This document shows, piece after piece, positions 17,228-25,645 of a stretch of 41,841 nucleotides of DNA. A program made the translations under genes and the position numbers. The notes below the pieces were generated by a model. That model had not been told where the DNA came from. It ran no database searches and saw only the letters and a program-made list of their open reading frames with translations. The number at the start of each line of letters is the position of its first letter. The first letter of the stretch is position 1. The stretch lies in NCBI GenBank assembly GCA_017882125.1, contig JADGQC010000005.1, positions 1 through 41,841 on the forward strand, given 5' to 3'. This DNA comes from Anaerolineales bacterium (GTDB lineage Bacteria > Chloroflexota > Anaerolineae > Anaerolineales > Villigracilaceae).

Positions 17228-17578
17228 ATGAACAGATCCTTGTCATTTAATAAACTTATCAATCTCGCTGCCCTGGCAGGGTTGATCGTCTGGGCTGCCA
17301 TCAGCCTGGGAGGTTCTTCCAGGAAACCTTTTCCCGGGAAAGCGGCAAAGACATGCACACCTATCGGTACGCAGACCATTATAAGAAAAGGAAAAGAATA
17401 TTACATAACGTTAATGAATAACGAGCTACCTTTGGTACCGGTGAAATACCTGGATTGCAAGGAGGAAAGGCTGGATGAAATCATTTTCCCCAGTCTGATA
17501 CCAACTCATGCCAGCACCAACCCATTTTTTCCTAAAGACAGCCCCGGCATTTTTATTCTTGCGGGTGGCAAAGACTGA
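17228..17578 (+). CDS. hypothetical membrane-anchored or secreted small protein
   Basis: 116 residues. Residues 10-29 (LINLAALAGLIVWAAISLGG) form an N-terminal membrane anchor or signal peptide. The remainder is polar and probably extracytoplasmic, with two Cys (near 43 and 76). No known domain is recognised. There is no strong Shine-Dalgarno before the ATG. It lies between ybaK (divergent) and rel (same strand, 129 bases downstream). The call as a gene rests on the ATG, a plausible N-terminal anchor and the lack of a competing frame. Confidence 0.6.
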   Translation: MNRSLSFNKLINLAALAGLIVWAAISLGGSSRKPFPGKAAKTCTPIGTQTIIRKGKEYYITLMNNELPLVPVKYLDCKEERLDEIIFPSLIPTHASTNPFFPKDSPGIFILAGGKD

Positions 17579-17692
17579 CTGGGATGAAAAGAGAGCATTT
17601 GCCCACCTTAACTGATATTCCCGATTAAAGACCTTTTATAGACTCACAGTCCAGGCGTTTACCGATGGGGAAATTGTTCGGGCTGGTTGAAG

Positions 17693-17698
17693 TAAAAT
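17693..17698 (+). promoter_or_regulatory. -10 box candidate upstream of rel
   Basis: TAAAAT nine bases before the rel ATG at 17708, which has no Shine-Dalgarno. No good -35 lies 16-18 bases further upstream. It is consistent with a leaderless or near-leaderless rel transcript. Confidence 0.3.
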
Positions 17699-17707
17699 AG
17701 AGTACAA

Positions 17708-19933
17708 ATGAAAACGTCGTCACCACTCAGCCTCAAAGAACTGCTTGACCAGCTTCCTGAGTATTACACGCTGGCCGACCGGGAATTAATCCAGCATGCC
17801 TACCGGATGGCAGAAAAAGCTCATGCCGGGCAGAAACGTGCGTCAGGGGAGCCCTATGTAAACCACTGCCTGGCAGTTGCCGCCATCCTGGCTGAATATT
17901 CCATGCCTGCCGATATTATCGCGGCTGGGCTGCTGCACGATACTGTAGAAGATACGACCATCAAGTATGAAGAACTACGCAATGATTTCGGAGATGGGGT
18001 TGCAAACCTTGTCCAGGGGGTGACCAAGTTAACCCAATTACCGCGTGTCTCGCGCGGCGAGCACCAGGAAGAAGCCCTGCGCAAGTCTGACGAGGCCGGA
18101 GCAAAAATTGAGGATGAAGCAGCAAAGCGCAACCGCAAACGCGATCTTGCCACAGAAACCCTGCGCAAGACTTTCCTGGCAATGGACAGCGATGTGCGTG
18201 TGGTGCTCATCAAACTGGCAGACCGACTGCACAACATGCGCACGCTGGGTGCATTCCCGGAGGCAAAGCGCCGCCGGATTGCCCAAGAAACGCTCGATAT
18301 TTTCGCTCCGCTCGCCAACCGGCTGGGCATATGGCAGATCAAATGGGAACTGGAAGACCTGAGCTTCCGTTACACCAACCCGGACAAATACAAGGAAATA
18401 GCAGAACAACTGGCCGAGCGGCGCGAGTCACGCGAAGCCGAGATCCTGGAAATATCCAAGGCAATTTCCAAACTGGTGGCCGCCTCAGAGATCAAGGTGG
18501 AGATTTCAGGGCGTTCAAAGCACATCTATTCCATCTATCATAAGATGATGGAAAAAGGGAAATCCTTCGACCTGGTCCGCGACGTACGAGGCATCCGGCT
18601 TATCGTTCCAGACGTGGCAGCCTGCTATACCGTTTTGGGCCTGATCCACACTCACTGGCGGCCCATGCCAGGTGAGTTCGATGATTACATCGCGGCTCCA
18701 AAGGATAATTTCTATCAATCCCTGCACACGGTCATCATCTACGATGATGGAAAACCAGTGGAGGTCCAGATCCGCACGCACGAGATGGACGAAAATGCCG
18801 AGATCGGTATTGCCGCCCACTGGCGCTACAAGGAAGGCGGCGAACGGGGTAAATACGACGAACGCATCAACTGGCTGAGACGGGTGATGGAGTGGAAACA
18901 GGATGTGGACGATGCCCAGGAATTCGTCGACAGCATGAAGACGGATGTTTTCAAAGACCGTGTCTATGTGTTCACCCCGCATGGTGACATTATCGATCTC
19001 CCGGCTGGTTCAACACCCATTGATTTTGCTTACCACGTTCACACCACGGTTGGTGACCGCTGCCGGGGTGCGAAGGTCAATAATAAACTTATCCCGCTGG
19101 ATTACACCCTAAAAACCGGAGAACAGGTGGAAATCCTGACCGCCAAACAGGGAGGCCCCAGTCGCGACTGGCTCAATCCAAACCTGGGGTTGGTGCGCAC
19201 ACAGAGGGCGCGTTCAAAAATCAAGGCATGGTTCAAGAAACAGAACCGAGAGCAAAATGTCACCCAGGGCAAGGAAATACTCGAGCATGAAATCCAGCGG
19301 CTTGGCCTGGCTGAATTGGATGAGGACGGCCTAAAATCCCTTGCCCAGAATTTCCAGCGCAACCCGGAAGAACTTTATAACGCCATCGGCTGCGGGGACC
19401 TGACCATCGGGCGGGTGGTCAACAAGCTGCTGGAGGCCAAAGAAAGCGACGATATCCTGGTCGTTGTTCCGGCGACCAGTGAAGCTGTTCCCTCCGAAGC
19501 TGTTACCGTACTGGGATTAAAAGGCCTGCTGACAGCCATGGCGAGGTGCTGCAACCCGACCCCCGGTGATGAGATCATCGGATATATAACCCGCGGGCAT
19601 GGAGCGACCATCCATCGACAGGACTGTCCCAACATACTGCGGATCAAGGATCGAGAGCGGTTAGTTAAAGTCTCTTGGGGTGAAAATGTGCGAACCTACC
19701 CGGTGCCAATCCGCATACGCGCATTCGACAGGCAGGGGTTAATGGGCGACATCACCACCCTGCTCAACTCCGAAAGCGTAAATATTGTGGACGTGCAGGT
19801 AGGCGTCAGTAAAAACCTGGCGGATTTGCGACTTGTGATCGAAGTGAGGGACATTAACCAATTGAGCCGCATGCTGGCCCGCATTGAAAATCTCCCCAAC
19901 GTTTTGGAAGCCCAGCGCGTCAGGGCAGGATAA
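17708..19933 (+). CDS. rel: Bifunctional (p)ppGpp synthetase/hydrolase, Rel/SpoT family
   Basis: Makes and degrades the stringent-response alarmones pppGpp and ppGpp. The 741 residues hold, in order: the HD hydrolase domain with His77-Asp78 in LLHDTVEDT and intact GEPYVNHCLAVA and KLADRLHNMRTL; the synthetase domain (about 230-370) with GRSKHIYSIYHKM, RDVRGIRLIV and YIAAPKDNFYQSLHTVI; a TGS domain (about 418-480) with VYVFTPHGDIIDLP; a Cys-rich helical/zinc-finger region with MARCCNPTPGDEIIGY; and a C-terminal ACT domain (about 665-741). Both enzymatic halves keep their key motifs, so it is called bifunctional. This is probably the only long RSH of the genome, as usual outside Gammaproteobacteria. 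The aminotransferase gene starts one base after its stop region. Confidence 0.97.
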   Translation: MKTSSPLSLKELLDQLPEYYTLADRELIQHAYRMAEKAHAGQKRASGEPYVNHCLAVAAILAEYSMPADIIAAGLLHDTVEDTTIKYEELRNDFGDGVANLVQGVTKLTQLPRVSRGEHQEEALRKSDEAGAKIEDEAAKRNRKRDLATETLRKTFLAMDSDVRVVLIKLADRLHNMRTLGAFPEAKRRRIAQETLDIFAPLANRLGIWQIKWELEDLSFRYTNPDKYKEIAEQLAERRESREAEILEISKAISKLVAASEIKVEISGRSKHIYSIYHKMMEKGKSFDLVRDVRGIRLIVPDVAACYTVLGLIHTHWRPMPGEFDDYIAAPKDNFYQSLHTVIIYDDGKPVEVQIRTHEMDENAEIGIAAHWRYKEGGERGKYDERINWLRRVMEWKQDVDDAQEFVDSMKTDVFKDRVYVFTPHGDIIDLPAGSTPIDFAYHVHTTVGDRCRGAKVNNKLIPLDYTLKTGEQVEILTAKQGGPSRDWLNPNLGLVRTQRARSKIKAWFKKQNREQNVTQGKEILEHEIQRLGLAELDEDGLKSLAQNFQRNPEELYNAIGCGDLTIGRVVNKLLEAKESDDILVVVPATSEAVPSEAVTVLGLKGLLTAMARCCNPTPGDEIIGYITRGHGATIHRQDCPNILRIKDRERLVKVSWGENVRTYPVPIRIRAFDRQGLMGDITTLLNSESVNIVDVQVGVSKNLADLRLVIEVRDINQLSRMLARIENLPNVLEAQRVRAG

Positions 19934-19934
19934 T

Positions 19935-21080
19935 TTGAATCCACTTTTTCAAGTTTCGCAATTTTATATACCCCCCGGTTTCATAGACCTTGGGCTTGGG
20001 GATCCACAATTGTCGCTCCTGCCTTTCGACCTTTTGCGAACAGCTGCAGAAGAACGTTTCAAGCAACGCGAGATCGAGTTCCTCCAATATGGTACCGAAC
20101 AAGGCGATGGCACCTTCAGACAATCGCTGGCAGCATTTTTAACCCATGCTTATTTATTGCCAGTCGAAGCGGACAGCCTGTTCATTACCAACGGCGCGTC
20201 GATGGGACTGCATCTTATCTGTACCCTGTTTACCCGACCGGGCGACACAATTTTTGTCGAGGAGCCGACATATTTCCTGGCTTTGCGCATATTTACGGAT
20301 CATGAATTGCAGGTAGTCCCGATCCGAACCGACGAAAACGGGTTAGTCATCGAAAACCTTGAAGAAAAGCTGGCCGAATACAATCCGAAATTCCTTTACT
20401 TTATCCCAACTTTCCAAAACCCCACCGGTCACACGTTGCCTGCCGGACGGCGCAAGAAGTTATTGAGAGTGAGCCGCCAGCATGATTTCCTGCTGGTGGC
20501 TGATGAAGTCTATCATTGCCTGAGTTACTCGGGAGAAGTTCCCAGACCTTTCGCAGCAGATGCCAAATCCGGGAATGTCATCTCCCTGGGTTCCTTCTCA
20601 AAAATATTGGCACCCGGTCTGCGGCTTGGATGGATACAGACCGACGAAAAGATCATGCAACGATTAGTAACCAGCGGCTTGCTGGACAGCGGCGGCGGGA
20701 TGAACCCCTTCACTTCCGCGATCGTCCGCCAGGTTTTGGAAAATGGCGGCCTTGACCAGAACATCGCCAAATTGAAAGCGATCTACAGCCAGCGCGTTTC
20801 GATCATGGATGACGTTCTGCTCCAGCACATCCCCCAAGCTGAATACAGCGTACCAAAAGGCGGCTATTTTTTCTGGATCCACCTCCCAAATACGATCAAT
20901 ACCATGGAGCTTCGACGCAAGGCAGAGGATTTCAAGATCGGATTCAGACCGGGAGCGCTCTTCTCCTGCCAGAAAGGAATGCAGGACTACATCCGGTTAA
21001 GTTTTGTTTTTTACGAACCCGATCAATTGGAACAAGGGATACTGCGGCTTAAACGGAGTCTTGAAAATTTCGAATATTAA
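19935..21080 (+). CDS. PLP-dependent aminotransferase, fold type I (LysN/2-aminoadipate-type)
   Basis: Cytosolic class I/II aminotransferase of 381 residues. Seen: an N-terminal IDLGLGDPQLSLLP substrate loop, LQYGTEQGDGTFRQSLAAFL, the cofactor-binding NPTGHTLPAGRR (Asn), ADEVYHCLSYSG (Asp and Tyr), and the Schiff-base Lys in SLGSFSKILAPGLRLGW. These match the LysN/MocR-aminotransferase group, which acts on aromatic, 2-aminoadipate or branched-chain substrates. No winged-helix domain is attached, so it is an enzyme, not a MocR regulator. No ATG occurs before the conserved region. TTG 19935, one base after the rel stop and preceded by AGGA, is the likely start; a TTG at 19884 inside rel is less likely. 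Substrate unknown. Confidence 0.88.
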   Translation: MNPLFQVSQFYIPPGFIDLGLGDPQLSLLPFDLLRTAAEERFKQREIEFLQYGTEQGDGTFRQSLAAFLTHAYLLPVEADSLFITNGASMGLHLICTLFTRPGDTIFVEEPTYFLALRIFTDHELQVVPIRTDENGLVIENLEEKLAEYNPKFLYFIPTFQNPTGHTLPAGRRKKLLRVSRQHDFLLVADEVYHCLSYSGEVPRPFAADAKSGNVISLGSFSKILAPGLRLGWIQTDEKIMQRLVTSGLLDSGGGMNPFTSAIVRQVLENGGLDQNIAKLKAIYSQRVSIMDDVLLQHIPQAEYSVPKGGYFFWIHLPNTINTMELRRKAEDFKIGFRPGALFSCQKGMQDYIRLSFVFYEPDQLEQGILRLKRSLENFEY

Positions 21081-21112
21081 CCAAGGATGTGAGTCAAAGG
21101 AGCCTGGGGGGA

Positions 21113-22399
21113 GTGAATGTTATAATCTTCAACATGCCATGGTATTTGCGCCTGTTACGGGGAATCGAAATCAGCCTGTACGCCATTTTCTTTGCCGGTC
21201 TGCTGGGGGGCAGCAGTTTGATGGTTTCCACAAAGCCATCCGAAGCCGCCCGGCGTTATACCCGGTCGGTGGAGTTCGATTACGTTTCCTGGACGCTGGA
21301 AGCATTCGCCGTCAAGCTGGACCAGGCTGTTCTGGGAACTCCTTATTATTTCCCCGAAATATCCCGGCACCAAATCGTAGTGGATTACCTGCACCTGATG
21401 GATGCCATTCTCTCCGACGAAAATAAAATAAACTTAATGTTCTCAGACCCGAAAATCTCGAATCCTCCAGTGGCTTCTCAGCCCCTGCAAGCACAACTCA
21501 ACGGGCTCGAAGGGCAGCAACGCCAGCTTTCCCCGCTGGCAGAGGCCGTGCTCCAGGATCAAATTTCGGCTACGCTCGCGGACCTGGGTTTGACCACCGG
21601 CGGCCAACCGCTGCCCCCGGTCCTATTCCACATTTCCCCACTGCCTTATGACCTTATCATCTCACCCCGGGATAAAATCCAGCAGGATGCAGCGATTTCC
21701 CTGGTTCCAGATTTAAGCGTTGACCAACAAAATAACCTTGAAACCCAGGTGGATTCCGGCTTGAACGTTTCGTCACTGGTGGTACCGGTGGGTGGAATTG
21801 GTTCCTACCCAACCATGGTCATGCGCACCACGGCGCTGGACTGGCTTTCCGATACCATCGCCCACGAATGGACCCACAATTGGCTCAGTCTGCGCCCGCT
21901 TGGTCTGAACTACGATACCACCCCCGAACTCCGCACGATGAACGAAACCACTGCATCCATTTCAGGGAATGAGATCTCCGTTCTCGTTTTAAAAAAGTAT
22001 TACCCAGAACTTGCGCTTGAATACAACATTCAAAATGTCAGCCTGCCGCTCAATCAACCTAAGGCTAATTTCAACTTCAATAACGAAATGCATGTCACCC
22101 GCGTCCACGTAGACGAACTGCTCGCCCAGGGTAATGTGACAGAGGCTGAAGCTTACATGGAACAGCGCCGCCAGTTCTTTTTCGATAACGGATACGCAAT
22201 CAGAAAACTCAACCAGGCCTACTTCGCTTTCTATGGTGCTTACGCGGATGTTCCCGGTGGCGCGGCGGGCGAAGACCCGGTAGGGCCGGCTGTACGTGCC
22301 CTGCGGGCGAAGAGCGCCAGCCTGACCGATTTCTTGAAAACCATTTCCAAAATGGACTCCTTCCAGCAACTACAAGCCGCGGTATCTCCGGGAGGGTGA
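21113..22399 (+). CDS. membrane-anchored putative zinc metallopeptidase (HEWTH, gluzincin-like), unrecognised family
   Basis: 428 residues. One N-terminal membrane segment (LRGIEISLYAIFFAGLLGG) is followed by a large extracytoplasmic part. His251-Glu-Trp-Thr-His255 is a zinc-binding HExxH, and 22 residues later Asn277-Glu278 (MNETTASISGNE) provides a candidate third ligand in gluzincin spacing. A hydrophobic AxLDWLSDTIA helix precedes the motif, as expected for the active-site helix. I cannot place it in a named peptidase family. The start is uncertain: GTG 21113 has AAAGGAG ten bases upstream, while ATG 21134 has no Shine-Dalgarno but a TATAAT (21121-21126) seven bases before it. It is followed after six bases by the DsbA-cyclophilin lipoprotein, so an envelope role is likely. 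Peptidase activity is inferred from motifs. Confidence 0.72.
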   Translation: MNVIIFNMPWYLRLLRGIEISLYAIFFAGLLGGSSLMVSTKPSEAARRYTRSVEFDYVSWTLEAFAVKLDQAVLGTPYYFPEISRHQIVVDYLHLMDAILSDENKINLMFSDPKISNPPVASQPLQAQLNGLEGQQRQLSPLAEAVLQDQISATLADLGLTTGGQPLPPVLFHISPLPYDLIISPRDKIQQDAAISLVPDLSVDQQNNLETQVDSGLNVSSLVVPVGGIGSYPTMVMRTTALDWLSDTIAHEWTHNWLSLRPLGLNYDTTPELRTMNETTASISGNEISVLVLKKYYPELALEYNIQNVSLPLNQPKANFNFNNEMHVTRVHVDELLAQGNVTEAEAYMEQRRQFFFDNGYAIRKLNQAYFAFYGAYADVPGGAAGEDPVGPAVRALRAKSASLTDFLKTISKMDSFQQLQAAVSPGG

Positions 22400-22405
22400 G
22401 CTCAA

Positions 22406-23629
22406 ATGCGAAAATTAATCGGAATTCTCCTGTCCTGTGTGTTTATCCTGCCCTCCTGCAGCCCAGTACCTGCATCCGTCACACCGGTTACGAGTGAAAT
22501 CCCAAACCCTACGCGACCGCCAGCCACCCCGGCGTCCAGCGCCTGTACACTGCTTCACTCCCCGATCACTCCCCAAGCGGCCCTGGCTGCTGAGTTTGAG
22601 GGTCGAGGTCATGTCAGCGGACCGGTGGATGCGCCAGTCACCATCATCGCTTTCAGCAATTACCAGTGCCTGCAATGCGCTTTCCTGGCAGCCAGCCTCA
22701 GGCAAATCCGTTTGACTCATCCGAACGATGTGCGCCTGGTATATATTCACGCTCCACAATTGGGGAACGATAAAGATAATTTCGCAATACAGGCCGTTGA
22801 GTCAGCCGATCTGCAAGGCAAATTTTGGGAGATGAGCGACCTGCTCTTTGAGAAACAGGCCGATTGGTTCAGTTTACCGCCCCAGGATTTCGAAGGATGG
22901 ACTATAACCCAGGCTGCAAGTCTTGGAATGAACCCAACCCAGTATAAGACTGATTTCGAGAGCCAAGTGGTGCAAGACCGCCTTCAGCAAGCCGTTCAAT
23001 CGGTTGCACAACAACCGTTTGCCACGCCGCGCTTGTTCGTCAATAGTAATTCACCATACACCGGGCTTGCCGATTTTGCGAGCCTGGACACGGTGGTGCG
23101 CATGGACGCACTGGTTGCCCGGCAATTCAGCGCCTGTCCTCCAAATCGTATCGACCCGCTAAAACAATACGTTGCCACTCTCCACACAACCAAGGGGGAC
23201 GTGGTTTTCCAGCTCTACCCAGAAAAAGTCCCCGCGGCGGTAAATAATTTCGTTTTTTTGGCACGGAACGGCTGGTACGACGGCATCACCTTTTACCGTG
23301 TTCTTCCCACCGACAGGGTGATGAGCGGTGATCCCAGCGATACCGGATTGGGAAACCCCGGGTATCTCTTCGAGACAGAAATTGCCGCAGGGCTGAGTTT
23401 CAACCAGCCGGGCATGCTGGCAATGGACAACGACGGTCCGGGCACGAATGGCTCCCGATTCTTTATCACCCTGGGATCGAATCCGCAATTAAACGGACAA
23501 TTCACCATCATCGGGAAGGTGTTGACCGGCCTGGAGGTTTTATCTGCGTTAACTCCACGGAACCCTCAACCCGGGATTTATCTTCCACCGGGTGATGAAT
23601 TGATCAGTGTCAGCATCCAGGAACAATAG
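22406..23629 (+). CDS. Lipoprotein fusing a DsbA-like thioredoxin domain to a cyclophilin-type peptidyl-prolyl isomerase
   Basis: Two folding activities in one surface protein of 407 residues. The signal peptide ends at a lipobox-like LPSC (Cys18), followed by a Pro/Thr/Ser linker. Residues about 65-245 are DsbA-like: the start GPVDAPVTIIAFSNYQCLQC carries the redox pair Cys88-Leu-Gln-Cys91, and ATPRLFVN supplies the cis-Pro loop. Residues about 255-407 are a cyclophilin: TTKGDVVFQLYPEKVPAAVNN, GWYDGITFYRVLP, GTNGSRFFITLG and NGQFTIIGKVLTGLEVL. The catalytic-site Arg and Phe-Phe positions look present. The Shine-Dalgarno GGAGGG lies about ten bases upstream. Neighbours are a putative metallopeptidase and a PrsW-type protease, so it probably assists folding of exported proteins. 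The fusion is unusual. Confidence 0.9.
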   Translation: MRKLIGILLSCVFILPSCSPVPASVTPVTSEIPNPTRPPATPASSACTLLHSPITPQAALAAEFEGRGHVSGPVDAPVTIIAFSNYQCLQCAFLAASLRQIRLTHPNDVRLVYIHAPQLGNDKDNFAIQAVESADLQGKFWEMSDLLFEKQADWFSLPPQDFEGWTITQAASLGMNPTQYKTDFESQVVQDRLQQAVQSVAQQPFATPRLFVNSNSPYTGLADFASLDTVVRMDALVARQFSACPPNRIDPLKQYVATLHTTKGDVVFQLYPEKVPAAVNNFVFLARNGWYDGITFYRVLPTDRVMSGDPSDTGLGNPGYLFETEIAAGLSFNQPGMLAMDNDGPGTNGSRFFITLGSNPQLNGQFTIIGKVLTGLEVLSALTPRNPQPGIYLPPGDELISVSIQEQ

Positions 23630-23637
23630 GCATCTCC

Positions 23638-24945
23638 ATGGAATCCAACCTTAACTTGAACCATCGCCGCGACAACATTTTGATCCTTTTCAGCAGTCTG
23701 GGAATCCTGGGGTTGCTAATCCGCGGGGCCTACCTTGCGGTTACCGGGATTATTTATTTTGATCCGGCAGATGTCACAAGCCTGGCATCAAGCATGCTGG
23801 ACGCACTCGCCATGTTATTCTGTGCGGGGCTGCTTCTGCCAATGCTGGTTTACTCCGTCAGACGACTGAGGGGGAAGGTTATTCCGCCAACCGCAATCAG
23901 ACCTGTCAGGTTCTGGCAGGTGTGCGGCTTGCTCACAGCCTGGGCGGCGGTGGTAATCATCGGAACAATCCTGGACAATTCGTTCGCTTATGGCTGGATC
24001 GTGGCGGCACCGCTGTTCCTGCTGGGCATCAGCCTCCCCATCCTCTGCCTGGTCTGGGTGGGAGTGGGTGGCATTCCTGTTGGATCCCGGCGGCGGGTGT
24101 GGTCTGTTTTTGGTTTTGGACTGGTTGGAAGCACGCTTGCGGCGGTATTACTGGAATACCTAGTGATTGGTGCAGCAATTTTGCTGATCGGAATCCTGGC
24201 GGTATCCAACCCTGACCTGCGCACAGTCATCAACCAGATTCGGACCCAGGTGGCAAATGCCAATTCCGGGGACATGCAGGGATTAATGACTGCATTGGCT
24301 CCCTATCTCACTAATCCACTGATCATCCTTTCCATCGTGTTGTTCGCCTCCGTGCTGACACCCCTTATCGAAGAAGCCGCAAAGCCAGCGGTCGTCTGGT
24401 TCATGGGCAAACAGCTGCGATCCCCTGCTGAAGGGTTCGTATTGGGGGCGTTGTGCGGGGCCGGATTCGCGATGCTGGAGGGACTCATGGCTGCGAGCGG
24501 CGCCACGCAGTTGTGGGGTTTTGGCCTGGCAGGACGAGGTGCAGCTTCCCTGATGCATATCACCGGAAGTGGGATCATGGGTTGGGGGATCGCATCCGCC
24601 CGGTTGGAAAAACGGTATGGACGACTGGCGTTGAGCTACCTTGCCTCGGTAAGCATACATGGTCTATGGAACGGGGCTGCAATCCTGGCAGTCTATGGTT
24701 CATTGCGGGCAATGGCTCAGAACACCCTGCAGCTTGATCTTCCCAATGCATTGTTAGTTATGGGTGGAGTTGGGATCCTAATCCTGGAACTGGTTATCAT
24801 GCTCACGGCATTTCCACTGATCAACCGCGCCCTGCGGAAATCGGTGCAGACTCCTGCCCAACCATTATTGAAATCTGATATAATCGCTCCGATTTCAAGT
24901 TCAACCGCGAGGGAAAAAAATGGATTTGATCCTAAAAGCAATTAA
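23638..24945 (+). CDS. PrsW-type intramembrane protease family protein
   Basis: Polytopic membrane protein of 435 residues with about ten hydrophobic segments. The PrsW/CPBP-like motifs lie in the second half: PLIEEAAKPAVVW (paired Glu near 243), GFVLGALCGAGFAMLEGL, SLMHITGSGIMGWGIA and SIHGLWNGAAIL, providing the Glu and His residues expected for catalysis in the membrane. PrsW of Bacillus cleaves an anti-sigma factor. No anti-sigma factor is encoded beside this gene, so its target is unknown. It starts eight bases after the fusion lipoprotein and its end overlaps the dedA-like gene by 26 bases, which indicates one transcript. The first 200 residues are membrane segments without recognisable motifs. 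Confidence 0.82.
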   Translation: MESNLNLNHRRDNILILFSSLGILGLLIRGAYLAVTGIIYFDPADVTSLASSMLDALAMLFCAGLLLPMLVYSVRRLRGKVIPPTAIRPVRFWQVCGLLTAWAAVVIIGTILDNSFAYGWIVAAPLFLLGISLPILCLVWVGVGGIPVGSRRRVWSVFGFGLVGSTLAAVLLEYLVIGAAILLIGILAVSNPDLRTVINQIRTQVANANSGDMQGLMTALAPYLTNPLIILSIVLFASVLTPLIEEAAKPAVVWFMGKQLRSPAEGFVLGALCGAGFAMLEGLMAASGATQLWGFGLAGRGAASLMHITGSGIMGWGIASARLEKRYGRLALSYLASVSIHGLWNGAAILAVYGSLRAMAQNTLQLDLPNALLVMGGVGILILELVIMLTAFPLINRALRKSVQTPAQPLLKSDIIAPISSSTAREKNGFDPKSN

Positions 24946-25582
24946 CTTCGTCCTGCATATAAATACTTTCTTGAACGATATCATCACCCGCTATGGAGCC
25001 TGGACGTACGGGCTGTTATTCTTCGTAATTTTCATGGAAACCGGCTTTGTTGTGACTCCCTTCCTCCCAGGTGATTCGCTCATCTTTGCGGCGGCAACAT
25101 TCGCAGCCCATGGACCGCTAAACCCATGGCTGTTGTTTATTATCCTGTCCATAGCAGCAGTAAGCGGGGATACGGCCAATTACTGGATCGGTCATACCAT
25201 TGGCGCAAAAGCCTATTCGGGGGAGGTCAAATGGATCAAAAAGGAATATATGGACCGCACCCATATCTTTTTTGAGAAACACGGCGGCATGGCGATCTTC
25301 CTGGCACGGTTTGTACCCATTATCCGCACGTTTGCACCGTTTGTTGCGGGGGTGAGTGAGATGCCGTATGGCCACTTTATCACCTGGAATCTTGTGGGTG
25401 GGGTGACCTGGGTGGCGACCTTTACATCACTTGGATACTTTTTCGGTAATATCCAATTCGTCCAGAAGAATTTCGAACTGGTCATCATTGTCATGGTGCT
25501 CATCTCATTCGTCCCGGCAGTGGTGGAATTTGTAAAGGCCCGGCAGGAAATAAAAGCACAAAAAGTTAAGAACGAGTTGTAA
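24920..25582 (+). CDS. DedA-family membrane protein (SNARE-associated/VTT domain)
   Basis: Inner-membrane protein of 220 residues. DedA proteins act as lipid-carrier flippases (undecaprenyl phosphate) or affect membrane potential. Seen: the reentrant-loop motif TPFLPGDSLIFAAATFA with the conserved Pro-Gly-Asp, FFEKHGGMAIFLARFVP and RTFAPFVAGVSEM with the two conserved Arg. Both halves of the family signature are intact. A GAGGG sequence lies seven bases before the ATG. It is the last gene of the envelope cluster that starts at about 21.1 kb and overlaps the PrsW-type gene. A terminator follows nine bases downstream. Confidence 0.93.
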   Translation: MDLILKAINFVLHINTFLNDIITRYGAWTYGLLFFVIFMETGFVVTPFLPGDSLIFAAATFAAHGPLNPWLLFIILSIAAVSGDTANYWIGHTIGAKAYSGEVKWIKKEYMDRTHIFFEKHGGMAIFLARFVPIIRTFAPFVAGVSEMPYGHFITWNLVGGVTWVATFTSLGYFFGNIQFVQKNFELVIIVMVLISFVPAVVEFVKARQEIKAQKVKNEL

Positions 25583-25590
25583 CCAATCAA

Positions 25591-25619
25591 AAAAGGTCTC
25601 CTGAAAAAGGGGACCTTTT
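25591..25619. terminator. Bidirectional terminator between converging genes
   Basis: An 11-bp stem with one G-T pair (25591-25601 with 25609-25619) and a 7-base loop. The T run is better on the minus strand (six T), so it mainly ends the plus-strand dedA transcript weakly and serves as a stronger terminator for the gene ending at 25646. Confidence 0.8.
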
Positions 25620-25645
25620 GATAAATTAGCCAAGTCAGATATGGA

